From assembly GCA_024803745.1 (NCBI GenBank), contig JANJXV010000004.1:49237858-49301857 (forward strand): a stretch of DNA of 64,000 bases. The letters are read 5' to 3'. The DNA comes from Megascapheus bottae (Eukaryota; Chordata; Mammalia; Rodentia; Geomyidae). Numbering within the stretch: the first letter of the stretch is position 1; each line of letters opens with the position of its first letter. The notes beneath the pieces are model-generated. The model ran no database searches. It had not been told where the DNA came from and was given only the letters and a program-made list of their open reading frames with translations. The translations under genes and the position numbers were made by a program. This document shows, one piece after another, positions 46,175 to 58,391 of this stretch.

Positions 46175-46204
46175 AAAACTTTTGTTTGTAAATAATATAC
46201 GTGT

Positions 46205-46360
46205 AAATCCTTGATGTGTTGATTTCTGCCTATAATCTCAATTACTCTGCAGATGTAGAAAAGAACATTGCCACTGAAAGTCAGGCTAGGCAAAAAAGTT
46301 AACAAGAACCTCGTCTTACCCAGAGAACCAGGTATGGTGATGTGTGCCTAGGCTGGACCA
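46205..46360 (+). mobile_element. Old B1/7SL-like SINE
   Basis: TGCCTATAATCTCAATTACT, AAGTCAGGCTAGGCAAAAAA, AGAACCTCGTCTTACCCAGA, ACCAGGTATGGTGATGTGTG. The order is that of an Alu/B1-type monomer followed by the start of another. Older than the B1-Geo copies. Confidence 0.6.
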
Positions 46361-46562
46361 TAGCATTGAATGTGTTGGATCTTTAACCTGGAATTTCCAG
46401 GCTTTTGAAATGAGAGAAAGGAATTCCAGTTTTTGTCAATTCATCTACCATATGTTTTGCCAAAGCAATGCTAAAGAACTAAGACAAGAGCTTTGTTCAT
46501 AAATTTCCTTGAAAATTCTAGTTCCATTTTTGTTATGAATTTCTGGTGTTTTCAGTTCTGAC

Positions 46563-46564
<2 letters not shown>

Positions 46565-46605
<41 letters not shown>
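46565..46605 (+). repeat. (CA)n microsatellite
   Basis: About 40 bp of pure CA. Confidence 0.97.
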
Positions 46606-46606
<1 letters not shown>

Positions 46607-47463
46607 TCTAACCACCCACACATATTGGTTATACCTTCCCTTTAATTTATTTATTTCTGCCATTACAAACAGAAAACAAATCAGCAAAAATATCTTTATT
46701 ATCTATTCTTGGTTCACAGACAGAAAATTCAGTATATAGGTTAATGTGTATAGTATATATAACCCACATAATATATGAACCTATACAGTATATAAGTTGC
46801 CCATACTCAGAACACCGATCTTACAGAACCATTCTCCAAAATAAAACTTTCATTTTTCCTCCTAATATAGAAGTGATTAAGAAAAAATTTAATTTCACAA
46901 AGGGCTCATTTTTTTAGATATAATACTTCCTGAAAACTTCATTTATGAAAAATAAAAGCAGTATTTGTTTAAAATGCTTTGTTGCTTTTGTACTGTTCTT
47001 AGAAGACCATCATAGATAATGTGGCTTATAAAATTTTACATCATTTAGCCCTGTAGAAGAAAATGATATACTGACATTTAATGCAATGTGAGAGGTCAGT
47101 GTCTGGTATGGTAATGACCATTCTCCTGCCAGTTTATCATCACTAGTAGTATTAATTACCTTAAATCATTTTCTCTCTGCTCCAACCATAATAAATTTCT
47201 CCAATGGAGCTCAGTTTACTTTTCAGCTTTCATACATTTATTTACCTTGATCTTCTTCAATCCTTCCACAAATTACTTCCTGATATATACTTGGTTTTGT
47301 GTCTCAGCTTAAACACTTGCTTTCATCAGTAAATCTTTCCTGAATTTCAATGAACTATATCACATGTATGATATATAACATCATATATATGATATATATC
47401 AGATATTCATATGTTCAAGTATTTAATATATAACTTATACAATATATAATATATTTCATATAT
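46606..47463. other. Mostly unique; L2-like patch and TA-rich stretch
   Basis: TGTCTCAGCTTAAACACTTG followed by AATCTTTCCTGAATTTC (about 47295-47350) resembles the L2 motif 'CAGCTCAAATGTCACCTCC..CCTTCCCTGA'; 47180-47350 is a possible L2 relic. 47370-47460 is TATA-rich. Confidence 0.4.
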
Positions 47464-47568
47464 CCTTTTTTGCCAGTCATGGGGCTTGCACTCAGTGCTT
47501 GACCACTGTCCTTGGGCCTTCTTAAGTCTAAAACTCTATCACTGGAGCCACAGCAACATTTCTGAAAA
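47464..47568 (-). mobile_element. Right-arm-only Geo SINE fragment
   Basis: TTTTTTGCCAGTCATGGGGC, GACCACTGTCCTTGGGCCTT, AACTCTATCACTGGAGCCAC: the right arm in reverse orientation, with no left arm. A 5'-truncated IDL-Geo copy is the simplest reading. Confidence 0.85.
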
Positions 47569-48009
47569 AAGAAACCTTGCCTGTCTATGTTGACAACATT
47601 AATATCCATCTGTCTATACAGCCTGTGAGTCCTTCCCAAAGATTATATGATCAGCCACAGAAGTATGAGAGGTAATAACACAAAAGTAAATCTTAATCTA
47701 TGTGTTTATATGTGTATGTGTGTACAAATATGTGTGCATATATATGTACATATAGACACATACACACATATATTCTCCTGGTTCTGTCTCTCTGGAGAAG
47801 CTTAATTGCTACAGGTAATTTTAAAGACTCTTCTGGAAACATTATTTCCTATGAGTAGTCATTCTGAATATTATTCCAGATGTATTTGCTAGCAGTGGAC
47901 AATGAATTAATAATCATGGGACAGTTAAATCTGAACTGCTGACAAAAGTGAGACAGCTTGAGAAAATCATTCATTAGCAAGTTCTTGGTGAGGTGGTGCC
48001 AGAATTGAG

Positions 48010-48225
48010 TTCTGGAATCAGACAGTCTATGTCCCGACTCTGGTTTTGCCAATTACAGAGAATCTAGGCAAGCTACAGAATCCTCAGAAACCGGTTTCCT
48101 ATCTGCATAATGATATTGTTAATGATTCCTACTGCAAGGAGTGTTGAAAATACTTAATGAGGTCCTGGATGTAAAATGTTAGCACAATGTCACAGATATA
48201 AAGAACACCCATAAACTTAGAGGTA
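48010..48225 (+). mobile_element. MIR relic
   Basis: GAATCAGACAGTCTATGTCC, CGACTCTGGTTTTGCCAATT, GGTTTCCTATCTGCATAATG, AGGAGTGTTGAAAATACTTA and AAATGTTAGCACAATGTCAC keep the order of the ancient mammalian tRNA-derived MIR ('..CTGGGTTCGAATCCCGGCTCTGCC..GTTTCCTCATCTGTAAAATGG..GCTTAGCACAGTGCC'). Confidence 0.8.
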
Positions 48226-48373
48226 ATTATTATTGCTCCAGTGTAGAAAGGGAATGGTGCCAATTCTATTCACTAGGTGAAAGAAAAAGAAAAAATAGTT
48301 ACAAATATCCTACTGACACCTGAAGGAAAAGAAAAGGCAGGCATTTGAATTAAAACAGTGTATCTCTCCCTAG

Positions 48374-48595
48374 CACTGGTGGCTGACACCTGTGATCCCA
48401 GCTATTTAGAAAGCTGAAATTTGCAAAGCCATCCCAGTTTATGAGCTTGAGTCTGCAGTTTATCACCACAAAAAAAACAAAAAGAAAAACAAAAAGAAAA
48501 CCTGCAAGTGGAAATATGGATCACTATCCTTGAACACTATCCTTGAACACTAAAGCACAAGCCCTGAGTTCAAGCTCCCGGACTGGCACCCCTTC
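48374..48595 (+). mobile_element. B1-Geo SINE
   Basis: Sense copy: CACTGGTGGCTGACACCTGT, GATCCCAGCTATTTAGAAAG, an A-rich linker, and a right arm with a duplicated ACTATCCTTGAAC, ending GCCCTGAGTTCAAGCTCCCG. Confidence 0.85.
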
Positions 48596-49211
48596 CTTTG
48601 CATATACATATACACTATTTTATTCCACAATGAAGAAATATAAATATGAGAAGGAAAATCCACTATCTCTTTAAAAAAAGGGAATCTTTAAATAAAGAAT
48701 CAAAACATTAAACATCAGCTGCAAATAAATAATAAAAAAGTCAAAATGAAGATAGATCACAATTATATAAAGAACTCTGGAAGTAATACTTGGAATTAAA
48801 GGGTGTGTTGTTCAAAGTGTGAAGTTCAACTTCATTTTCATATCAATTTGAGTTGCAAGTGGATGTTACTGAGGAAAATAATACCCTTGAAAATAAAATA
48901 AACCAAATCTACAAACTTGACCTAGCACAATCATGTGATACTGGCTTTTTATTAATGCAGTTAGTGGAAAGAAGGTGGAAGAAAAGGACAATACTTGCAG
49001 TCAGGTGTGGTGTAGTGAATGCTTGACTCCCTAGAGGATGAATATGGAGTAGAATAACAAAAAGTATTTGTTTAAAATAGTGAGACAGAACTGTGAGTAA
49101 ATCCCCACACCAAGTACAAATTCTGAATGATGAAATTCTTGGGGGGAAAAAGTGCATTGGCCTTGGTATCTTTGCCAGGCACAAAACAAACTACAACAAA
49201 ATGGTGAATCT

Positions 49212-49435
49212 AGCTAGGTGCTAGTGATTGTAATCCTAACTACTCACCTCTGAGCATTGTGGTTCAAGCCAGTTAGGGCTTGAAAGTCCATGAGACCCTT
49301 ATCTCTAATTAATCATCAAAAAGCTGAAGCTGTGGCTCAAATGGATGAATGCTGATAATCTGGACAGAAAAATAAAACTTACAAAATTTAGGGACAGTTC
49401 CCAGGCCCTGAGTTCAAGCTTTAGGACCCCTCCCC
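49212..49435 (+). mobile_element. B1-Geo SINE
   Basis: Sense copy: GATTGTAATCCTAACTACTC, GAAAGTCCATGAGACCCTTA, TCTAATTAATCATCAAAAAG, TGTGGCTCAAATGGATGAAT, GGCCCTGAGTTCAAGCTTTA. About 30 bp in the right arm is replaced by A-rich sequence. Confidence 0.82.
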
Positions 49436-50999
49436 CTCATTTCAGAGTGTATCTATAAATTAAATCTAAGCTTACAATGATGGCAAACTTTACAAGTTAT
49501 TTCAATGTTTTTCTACAACCTATAATTTCCTACTATAATGTATTTTCTCTGCAAGAGAAAATGATTTAATTAAACATTTTTTATAACAAGTAAAAGCCAT
49601 GCTCCATTTTAATGAAAAACTCTGATTAATATATCAAGATGGAATCACTTCTTTGAGCTTTCTGCCAACCAAATCACTCTCTATTTATGTTTAATCTATG
49701 TAGCAGCACTGCACAGGAAGTAAAGCAGTTTCAATAATGTTATATGTTGATAAAAGTTAAAATGTTTTACATTAAGATAATGGATTAATAATGTATTTCT
49801 TTAAAATACCATAATTGTTCAAAAGTGACTCCTGATTGCAGAATTTTAGATGAGAAACCAATCTTGTATAAAAATCAGAATGTGGTTATAGGATAAACCA
49901 TAATCTAGACACATAATAAATTTTTTTACTTATATACAGCAAATTTCAAAGTGGATAGATGTCATGTCAAAATATGAAATGCAAAATAGATAAGCTATCA
50001 GTTTGAGATATCATAGAGTTATGTAAGGTTTAAAAGCACTTTTAATGAATACTCAAAGCAATATTTCTGGAATCTATTATTTGGGAATTATTATTAGTAT
50101 CATGGAAATCATATATTCCTCAAGTATTCATATTTTTAATGATCCTTTTTCTAGATATATTTCTATTTTATCTGACTTTTTAACATTGAATCAAAGTGAT
50201 ACATATTACCTTAGAAAATTAATATTAACTTCCTAGAGAGGCAAAGTGGAGCTGGGATTAAAGAGAACAAACCAGACAAACAAAAAAGCCTAAACCCAAA
50301 CCAAAGTCATTTAGAAAGAAATTTATTCCTTACAACATGCTTTAGCGAGAAAGAAAAAAATCACAGATATTTCAAGTGTTGAAGTTTATAGAAGAGAATA
50401 CTTCAGTGTGAGTGCAACTCAAAAGGAACAGGAGTTAAAGATGAAACAGATGGAGAATTGTAGGAATAGCCCTTCTCTGTTCTCTTCAGGACAGAGGAGT
50501 TGAAGAAAGGACATGGTGCTTCTAGTGCCCCGAGAATTCTAGGCCTGTCACTTGGTGAGATTTGGTACTTGAGTATAAAAATGTAATACAAAAAAACAAA
50601 CACTGTACTGAAAGAAAGAGGGTGAGATATACTCTTTGGCTAGTTTACCTCCTAATCTCTAATCTTCTGCACATCTTTCCATTGGGTAAGTAAGCCACAT
50701 CCAAGGCAGCCCTGATGTAGCAAGGCATACACATCAGATTTTCTTGATACAAAGCAGAGCAGAGAAGGGCAAAGGATACCTTAGGACAGGTGAGATACCA
50801 CATATCACTTTCTAGAAATAGTGGAGGAATGATGCCAACCAGGAGCTGAGGGAAATGGCATTGATACTGTGAATACACAACTATACATATCTCACCAACA
50901 CAGGTCTGTAAAGAAATACAAGGTGGACAATAATATAGCTTTTTCATGTGTAAAGATAATGATCATATGCATCTTGTCTTACCATTTCTTACAATGCCT
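49436..50999. other. Unique AT-rich sequence
   Basis: No repeat or gene recognised. The 100-codon minus-strand frame at 50645-50947 has no recognisable domain and no splice support. Confidence 0.3.
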
Positions 51000-51290
51000 C
51001 TAACTCTGTCTAGTCTCCTTCCTCTTCCTTTATATTGCACCCTGTTTTCATCTTTCTTATCTTTTTGTTACTAGAATTGCCATATGATAAATCGCCTGCT
51101 ATATTATCCTTGTAAGTCTGATTTGTTTTATTGAACACAATGAGCTCCAAAAATCTTTTACATGCCACTAATACACTTCTATTCTTCTTGATGGTTGAAT
51201 GATACTCCATTTTGCATGTGTACTGCTTGTTATTATAATTCATTTGTCCCTCCTCATGAGCCCATAGGCTAATTTCATATCAAGTATTTA
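51000..51290 (-). mobile_element. Ancient L1 ORF2 C-terminus
   Basis: The minus-strand translation contains YTCKMEYHSTIKKNRS, the conserved L1 ORF2 C-terminal motif ('YTIEYYSAIKKNE'). The surrounding frame is degenerate. Confidence 0.8.
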
Positions 51291-53294
51291 CTTTTAGGAG
51301 GAAAAAATATGCCATCTTGAGATGCTAATAGAAGAGGGGGAAACTAAGCATGATAATTCAAATGTGAATACTAAAACTCAAAGGCCAATCTCAAATAATA
51401 TTTACATAATATGATTATATGATTATAACAGCTATAAATGAATTCATGAGAAAAGTTACAGTCATATCTGCTAACATTCTTAAGAATCTAAACTTTGTTT
51501 ATAAAAAGAAATATCCTTAGTCATCTGTAGGTTATACGCATCTTTTCCTGCATTGTTTCTATCAGAAGGTATTTTCCATTATAAAAACACTAAACAAATT
51601 GGCTACCAATTTTCCAAGTATATATTTGATACACTCTGGTTTGAAGAAATCATATTGTGAGATTTTATATAACAATTTACATACCAAAGATTTTATTTTC
51701 ATATTTGTGACCAAGCATGTAGTGATGAAGTTTTGATCTTTCTCAAGATTGAGATTGAATATTTCTCTTTTCATCTTGGAAGACTTTGAAGCATAATGAA
51801 TATTTAGAATTTATGAACTGAAAATACTCTAGATTGCTTTTTACCCTGGGGTTGTATTTGTTAACATGTATATCTTTTCAAATGTAAAATTATCTTTCCT
51901 AAATTGATGAAGTTAAAAGCTATGGTACCATTTTCATCTTCTGTTGAAAATGTATTCTAAATTGAGAAATGGCAACAGTACCATTATTTTTCTCACAATT
52001 CAATTTACGGATTAGCAGCTTGAATTCCCTTAAGTGTACACTAAACATCAAGGCTGAGCCAACAATAGTTCAGAGGTCACATTCTTTAAAATCTAAAATA
52101 TTTTGTAGCTGGAACAGAAATGTTTCATTTTCACTCGTAATAGGCAATGTTTAGTTTACATGAGCCACATGTGCATTATGGTAAACCAAAATGTTATTGT
52201 AGGCAAATTATAAGAATCATTAAAATATTTTTCTTTGGTGTGCCAAAAGATTTTAAAGTAGGAAACAAGTCACAATGTTAACTGTTACTGAATGTAAAAC
52301 ATCTAAAAATATTTTTTTAGATTAAGGACTTTCATGAATCTAAAACTATCAATTCTGGTTAATGAATGCAAAAAAGAAATGTTTGAGAATGTACAATTTG
52401 GGTATTATAATTGTTATTATCTTAATTTTTATTGAAATCATTCAATCTTGTAGATACAATAGATTGTAAAGTCTACATTCTTATATTTTTAAATACATAC
52501 ATGCATATCCTATATCTACATCTATGTATTTATATATGTCACATAGCCTATATCTGCATCCATGTATTTATGTATGTCACATAATTTTACATGTGACTAT
52601 GCAATATATACTATATCCATTTGCAAATATATAAAGATTATTTATAAACATTTTAAAGATAGTAGCAATAGATGATAGATCAATGAATATATAGGTATGT
52701 AGATTATATAAAAATAAAATACAGCATGCAATTATTTAAGGTAGCTCTGATTTTTAAAATACAGACAGAATTGCAAATTGTCCTCTTTTCTGTGTCTACA
52801 AATTCTCATAAATTTTGTTTTCATTTGATTATTTGGTGACTGATTTTGAGTTGAAATCTATTCTGTTTTATATTTTGTTGATATCTATTTTGTTTGAAAC
52901 TACTAGGTTTGCTTTTAACTTCTGTTTTCCTATTACATCAATTTCTTTTGTCTCATTATATTATTTTTGTATTGCACATTTAGGTTAGTGAGATATATTT
53001 CTTATACACGAACTATAACAAAAAGTTGGAACTTTTAAAAAATCTAACCATTTTTATAACCTTTGGAGAATTATTTTTATTTTATTTTCTACAGATATTA
53101 CTGATATTATTGAGTTATTAATTAATTCCTTAGCTTCTGTATTTTCTCATTAGTTGAAAACAGTGATTGTTCTTTTTCTTTGTACTTATAGGTATTAAAT
53201 ATTGCTTCATTGCTGATTTGAGCATGATGCTCTCTTTTTTATTATCATGTATGCATTTGTTCTCACATGAAATTTATTCTTCCCTAAGTTTTAT
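51291..53294. other. Unique AT-rich sequence with a short tandem duplication
   Basis: 52509-52546 and 52547-52584 are two similar 38-bp units beginning CCTATATCTRCATCYATGTA. Nothing else was recognised. Confidence 0.5.
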
Positions 53295-53297
53295 GAT

Positions 53298-53494
53298 CGC
53301 TTTTTTTTTTGCCAGCCCTGGGGCATGAACTCAGGGGCTTGTGCACTGTTTATGGGCTTTCTCAAGACTAGAGCTCTACTCTTGAGCCACAGTACCACTT
53401 CCTGCTTTTTCTGTTTATGTGATTCCAAGGAATCGAACCCAGAGCTTTGTGCATGCTAGGCAAGCACTCTACCACTAGGCCATGCTCCTTGCCC
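53298..53494 (-). mobile_element. IDL-Geo SINE
   Basis: Reverse orientation: T-run, TGCCAGCCCTGGGGCATGAA, CTCAAGACTAGAGCTCTACT, linker, ATCGAACCCAGAGCTTTGTG, GCAAGCACTCTACCACTAGG. Nearly complete dimer. Confidence 0.93.
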
Positions 53495-53839
53495 ATGACT
53501 TCTTTCTTTTTGCTTCAATATTTTGAATTTCTCTTTTATGTATACACTGAAGTCTTTCATACAGGTTTGAAATTGCTTTAGTTTGAATATGTTTTGGAAG
53601 ATTGTTATTATCAGGATAATTTTTTTCTCTGGACATATTAAAATTTGTTGGCAATATTTTTACTTTTAGAACTTGCCATATACACACTTGTAGATTTTAA
53701 GATTGCTGTTGCAGGATCAAAAATAATTTTACATTTCCTTTAGGAAGAAAGTTGACACTTTTCGAATTTTCAGTATTCAACAGGTCTTGAGAGTATCTTC
53801 ATTGTGATCATGCTCTTCACTTCATTATTATTATATATT

Positions 53840-54116
53840 TTTGTGGGTCATGTGGCTTGAACTAGGCCTGGGCACTGTCCCTGAGTTCTTCAGATCAAGG
53901 CTACTGCCCTACCCCTGGGCCTGGGTGTTGTCTCTGAGCTCTTCACCTCAAGGCTACCACCCTACCCTTGAGCCAAGCCCCACTTCCGGTTTTCTAGAGG
54001 TTAATTGGAGATAAGAGTCTCAGGTCCTTTTGTGTCCTGGTTGGCTTTGAACATTGGTCCTCAGATCTCAACCTCCTGAGTAGCTAAGATTACAGGCATG
54101 ACCACCGAGTCCAGCT
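53840..54116 (-). mobile_element. B1-Geo SINE with duplicated right-arm segment
   Basis: Reverse-oriented. The right-arm segment 53865-53917 is repeated at 53918-53970 with a 53-bp period (GGCCTGGGCACTGTCCCTGA / GGCCTGGGTGTTGTCTCTGA). The left arm is GTTAATTGGAGATAAGAGTC and ATCTCAACCTCCTGAGTAGC. Otherwise full length. Confidence 0.92.
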
Positions 54117-54649
54117 ATCACTTCATTATTTTTATTGCTATATGAATATAAGGTTTCTTTGAAATTGTCTTTACCTTTTGAAGTTTTGTTTTCTGTATCA
54201 AATAATCTATGGGTGGTATTTTTGTTGACTTTACTACACTTAATGTTAACATTTTTTTTCCTTTTTCCAGAGCCTGTTTTCTTGCTAAGTTCATTATTCA
54301 TGTTGTTAACTTTGTTGCCAAGGTTTTGAACTGATTGTTTTCTTCCATTTATCTGTTGGTTTGATTACAGCATGCTGTCAATGATCATTTCTGGGAGTAA
54401 ATGTTTAAATTCTTCGGCTTTTCAGCCATTTTGGTATCTTTGAGCTTTGGAATGAGTCATACAAACTCACTTCTTTCTGTTTCTTATGTGATCTATCTGT
54501 TGATCTATCACTCACTATTAATACTTTGAAGACAGAAAGCAGACAACAAAGCCATTTCACAAAAGATACAGTTAAAAACGTGATCTTGAACTATTTATTC
54601 CAACAAATTAGAGAAGTATTATAGTTATCAGATAAGCCAGCAGTTATTT

Positions 54650-54760
54650 TTTTTTCTTTTTTATTGTGGGACTTGAACTCTGAGCCTGAGCGCTGTTCCT
54701 GAGCTCTTCAGCTCAAGGCTATCGACCTACTCCTTGAGCCAGAGAGCCACTTCCAGAAGT
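54650..54760 (-). mobile_element. Right-arm-only B1-Geo fragment
   Basis: T-rich run, TGTGGGACTTGAACTCTGAG, GAGCTCTTCAGCTCAAGGCT, CTTGAGCCAGAGAGCCACTT, then the match ends. The 'GAGCTCTTCAGCTCAAGG' string is typical of the B1-Geo right arm, not the IDL-Geo one. Confidence 0.85.
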
Positions 54761-55681
54761 TTAATTTTCTAAGTTTATGTGTTAGTAATTAAGTATAAAT
54801 AGATACTATTATTGGGGGAAAAAGAGAAAAATCCAGGTAATAAAGAGATGAAGGTATTAGAAATAATTGTCACAGATAATGACATGACAGTGTATAAATA
54901 GAAATGTATAATGATCAGAAAAGGAAGTGAGATGTCAGCACTGTCAGGGCATGGAACATATAAACCATCCTTCAGGTTGAACTTCAGGAAAGTATACTAC
55001 CTCCTCGAGTTTCTCCAAAGTTTATTTTTTAAACATAGAAGTTTTATATTTTCTTAAATCCCGACATCCATAAGGAGTGTCACTCAGCTCAGCGTTAGTG
55101 TATTCATCTGAACACATAAGGCCCAGTGCTGGTAATGTAAGAAGAAAATGGTATGTGAATTTTGAAAATACTTCTCTTATTGGCTCCTGAAGTCTTTCTC
55201 TGGCTTTTAGCCACCCAGATTACTTGCTCTTACTTGCAAAAAATCAACTTACTCCCAGCCTCTATTGTAATTCCCCTGTTGGTCACTGTGGTTCATGAAG
55301 ACTCTGCTATTCAGCTTGTTACCCTCCCCCCATGTACTTCTCTATCTGTGAAGCTGAGTTCAAGTCCCAACTAATTCTAGGATTCATAAAGATTTGGAGT
55401 ACGTTCACATTCTTAGATAATGTAAAGTGCAGAAGCCATGGGGATATGAACACTGTGGAATCCTCCACTATCTTTGGCCAGGAGCTGTACTATGATTTCC
55501 AGTGAGGAATTAAGAAGATACAGGAGCTTTGGCTCTGACGTTTGTTTTCTTCTCAGATCTTTCATCTTCAAGCTATGTTTTCCAAGGACAACTGTTTCCA
55601 TCTAGTTATTGTGATCTTTGTCTCCCAAAAGGTTTTCCTATTCCTTATTTCGGCAGCCCCATTTATGAACTCCTGAACTTT
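54761..55681. other. Unique sequence
   Basis: 55160-55380 is slightly richer in G+C and contains a 70-codon frame (55162-55374) with a hydrophobic start, but no domain or splice support. No repeat recognised. Confidence 0.3.
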
Positions 55682-55692
55682 CCTCTCATTAT

Positions 55693-55889
55693 TATTTAAT
55701 TTTTGCCAGACCTGGGGCTTGAACTCAGGGCCTGAGCACTGTCCTTGGACTTTCTCAAAATTAGAGCTCCACCACTTGAACCAAAGCACCACTTCTGACT
55801 TTCCTGTGTATATGGTACTGAGGAATCAAACCCGGAGCTTTGTACATGCTAGACAAGCACTCTACCAGTAGCCCAAACTCCAGGCCCAG
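55693..55889 (-). mobile_element. IDL-Geo SINE with target-site duplication
   Basis: Reverse-oriented dimer: TTTTTGCCAGACCTGGGGCT, ATTAGAGCTCCACCACTTGA, ATCAAACCCGGAGCTTTGTA, CAAGCACTCTACCAGTAG. Duplication CCTCTCATTAT at 55682-55692 and 55890-55900. Confidence 0.95.
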
Positions 55890-56469
55890 CCTCTCATTAT
55901 GTTTTGCTTAGCACTCCAGATAAGATTAGTTTTTGTTTGTTTGTTTTTTTGTAAGTCAGTAATTCAGTATTTCTAGATTTACTCTGCTTTACTTTTTCCT
56001 GCTTTCCTGCTTCACCTTCTTAGCCATAGAACTCTCCTTACAGCCTGGTATCTGAAGTCTTCTTTCAGATGCAAGGAAATGAGGAAAAATTATGACTCAC
56101 ACAAACACTTTTATTTCTCATGTCCTGAACTCTCATTATTTTTCTATAGCTTAGCAATACTGAATAAGTTTTTATAGTTTTATTTAAATGCCCACTAAGT
56201 ATAAACTATCCCTAACAGAGCTATCACTTGTACTATCATTTTTTTTGGAAGTTTATTTTTTGTGGTCTTTATTTAAAAAGAACAAGATAAAAGTAATGGT
56301 GCTTTACATTATCATAAACATTTAGCCAAATAGTGATTTCAAAATTTACTTTGCAACAGTAAATATTCAAATGTGAATTCATCATGTATAAGCATGTGTA
56401 TCTCTCTGTCACTCTCTCTCCTCTCTCACAAGAACACACGTCAGGAACATATTTATTGTGATACTTATA

Positions 56470-56650
56470 TATTTTTGAAGAAATTGGATAGGGAAGGGAA
56501 GAAAACAAGATGAGGGGCAGGATGGGAAAGGGAAATGGGGATGAAGACATGAGAAAGGGTATTAATATATGTGAAGCAATGCACCTTCTATCTGGTGAAT
56601 ATAATGTAACCCTTCTATCAATTACAATAAAAATATACATAAAAAAACAA
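56470..56650 (+). mobile_element. Short young L1 tail
   Basis: GAAATTGGATAGGGAAGGGA, GATGGGAAAGGGAAATGGGG, CACCTTCTATCTGGTGAATA, AATTACAATAAAAATATACA, then an A-rich tail. Preceded by a TC-rich patch at 56399-56428. Confidence 0.92.
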
Positions 56651-57624
56651 AACAAAAAAGAAAGGTATGCTTCTATCATGTTTTTGTTCTTAATCATATG
56701 GAATCAGTCATATCTATAACCTGAATTATCACTAGAAGAAGAAGCTGTCGCTTTTTTTTTGCTTGAATATAAGAATTCATTGGTGTATCTCAAAATGCAA
56801 ATCGAGACAACTGAGAAAAACCTGTCACTCGATAGGAGATAACTTTGCTTATAAGCAGCTGTGTATTATTATATGTGTGTGGATGAAGAGAAGAGAAAAT
56901 ATAGAACTTTCCTATAAAATGTACAAAATAAAGAATATATATATAGTTTTTTTCAATTTCTTGGTCCTGGAAAGTAATTAAAAGGATTCACCATTTTCCT
57001 TATAATCTTTTATGCAAAAATAAATATTAAGGTTTTAATATTCAATGTCCCAGGTTTCCTCCATATTATCGCTGATGTTTTTGGATTTTCTCCTTAATAA
57101 ATATATTAATCTTTTATATTCTTCTCATTTCTGATGCTATTTAATTTTTGCTTTTCATGACAAAATTTTAATAATTGAAAAAGACATCCAAATCCATACA
57201 CAACACATTCAGATATTATAAAAAAACACGAAGCATCTACATTTTCCTAGGAAATTCATTTTTTAGAACAAGTATACCAAAGTATTGTTCTAAATACATG
57301 CTATATTATCCTCTACTTTCTATACTTAATCTGCTAGTTACTTATTTCACCAGGATTTAATCATACAAAACTATAATAATGGTATCACTTAATTGTAAAA
57401 AGTTATGTTGACAGGATATGGAAGAGAAAAAACATGAGTGAAGTTAGTAGGTATGATGAAAGAATATCATATACATATGGAGAATAAATTAACATGGAAT
57501 CTTGAAAAACATTAAGCAGATATATTATGCTTCAAATTACTCCCTCTGAACTGTCTGATTTTTAAAATGATACAATACATATATTTCTTTGAAAACCATA
57601 TTTAAAGCAATTATAATTATTGAA
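56651..57624. other. Unique AT-rich sequence
   Basis: No repeat or gene recognised. Confidence 0.3.
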
Positions 57625-57862
57625 ATTTTTTGCGGGTATGTGTGGTCCTTGGGCTTGAACTCAGGGACTGGGTGCTGTTCCTAAGCTTTTTGCTCAAGGC
57701 TATTGAGCACTCTGTATTGGTAGAGCCACTTCTCATTTTTTTCGCAGCTAATTGAAGATATGAGTCTCATGGAATTCCCTGCCCTGCTTATGTCAAACTG
57801 GGATCCTCAGATCTCAGCCTCTTTAGTAGTTAGGATTAGAAGGCATGAAGACCCTGGTATCC
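57625..57862 (-). mobile_element. B1-Geo SINE
   Basis: Reverse orientation: CCTTGGGCTTGAACTCAGGG, TTTTTGCTCAAGGCTATTGA, CAGCTAATTGAAGATATGAG, GATCCTCAGATCTCAGCCTC. A second, weaker ID/SINE-like patch may follow at 57905-57965 (CTAGGATTTGAACTTGGAGC). Confidence 0.85.
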
Positions 57863-58195
57863 ATTATTGGAGTCATTTTTGTAAAGTAATCACTTTGAGA
57901 TTTCTTGTTTCTTACTAGGATTTGAACTTGGAGCCTTTCATCTGCTTTGCTTGTTCACTCAGCCTGTGATTGAGACATACTTTCAGAATGACAATTTGTT
58001 AGTGTTATTTTGAGAATGTATTTTCCCAAATTTTCTCTGTCTTGTAAATCTCAGCCTTATGATCTTTTGACATTCTTGAGATTGTAACATAATATTTGAG
58101 TTTTATTTTAGTTTTGTATTCTATTTCTTGGTTACGTAAATTAAGTATTTTATGTTCTTTGTTGGGGTAACATGACAGTCAACATCAAAAGTGGA

Positions 58196-58379
58196 GCTGG
58201 GAGCCATGGCTCATGCCTGTAATCCTAGCTACTCAGGAGGCTGAGATCTGAGGATCAAGACTCAAAATCAACCTGGGCACAAAAGGACCTGAGACTCTCA
58301 TCTCAATTAATTACTAGAAAATGGGAAGTGGGGGGGGTAGTCTTGAGCTGAGCTCAAGCCCCATGACATGCAAAAAAAA
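58196..58379 (+). mobile_element. B1-Geo SINE with target-site duplication
   Basis: Sense copy with a well-kept left arm: GGGAGCCATGGCTCATGCCT, GTAATCCTAGCTACTCAGGA, GGCTGAGATCTGAGGATCAA. The right arm is shortened by about 60 bp (GTAGTCTTGAGCTGAGCTCA). Duplication ATCAAAAGTGGA (58184-58195) and ATCAGAAGTGGA (58380-58391), 11 of 12. Confidence 0.94.
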
Positions 58380-58391
58380 ATCAGAAGTGGA

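Noticed and set aside
56269..56697. 142-codon minus-strand frame
   Set aside because: It crosses a complemented L1 3' UTR and flanking AT-rich DNA; hydrophobic low-complexity translation without a domain.
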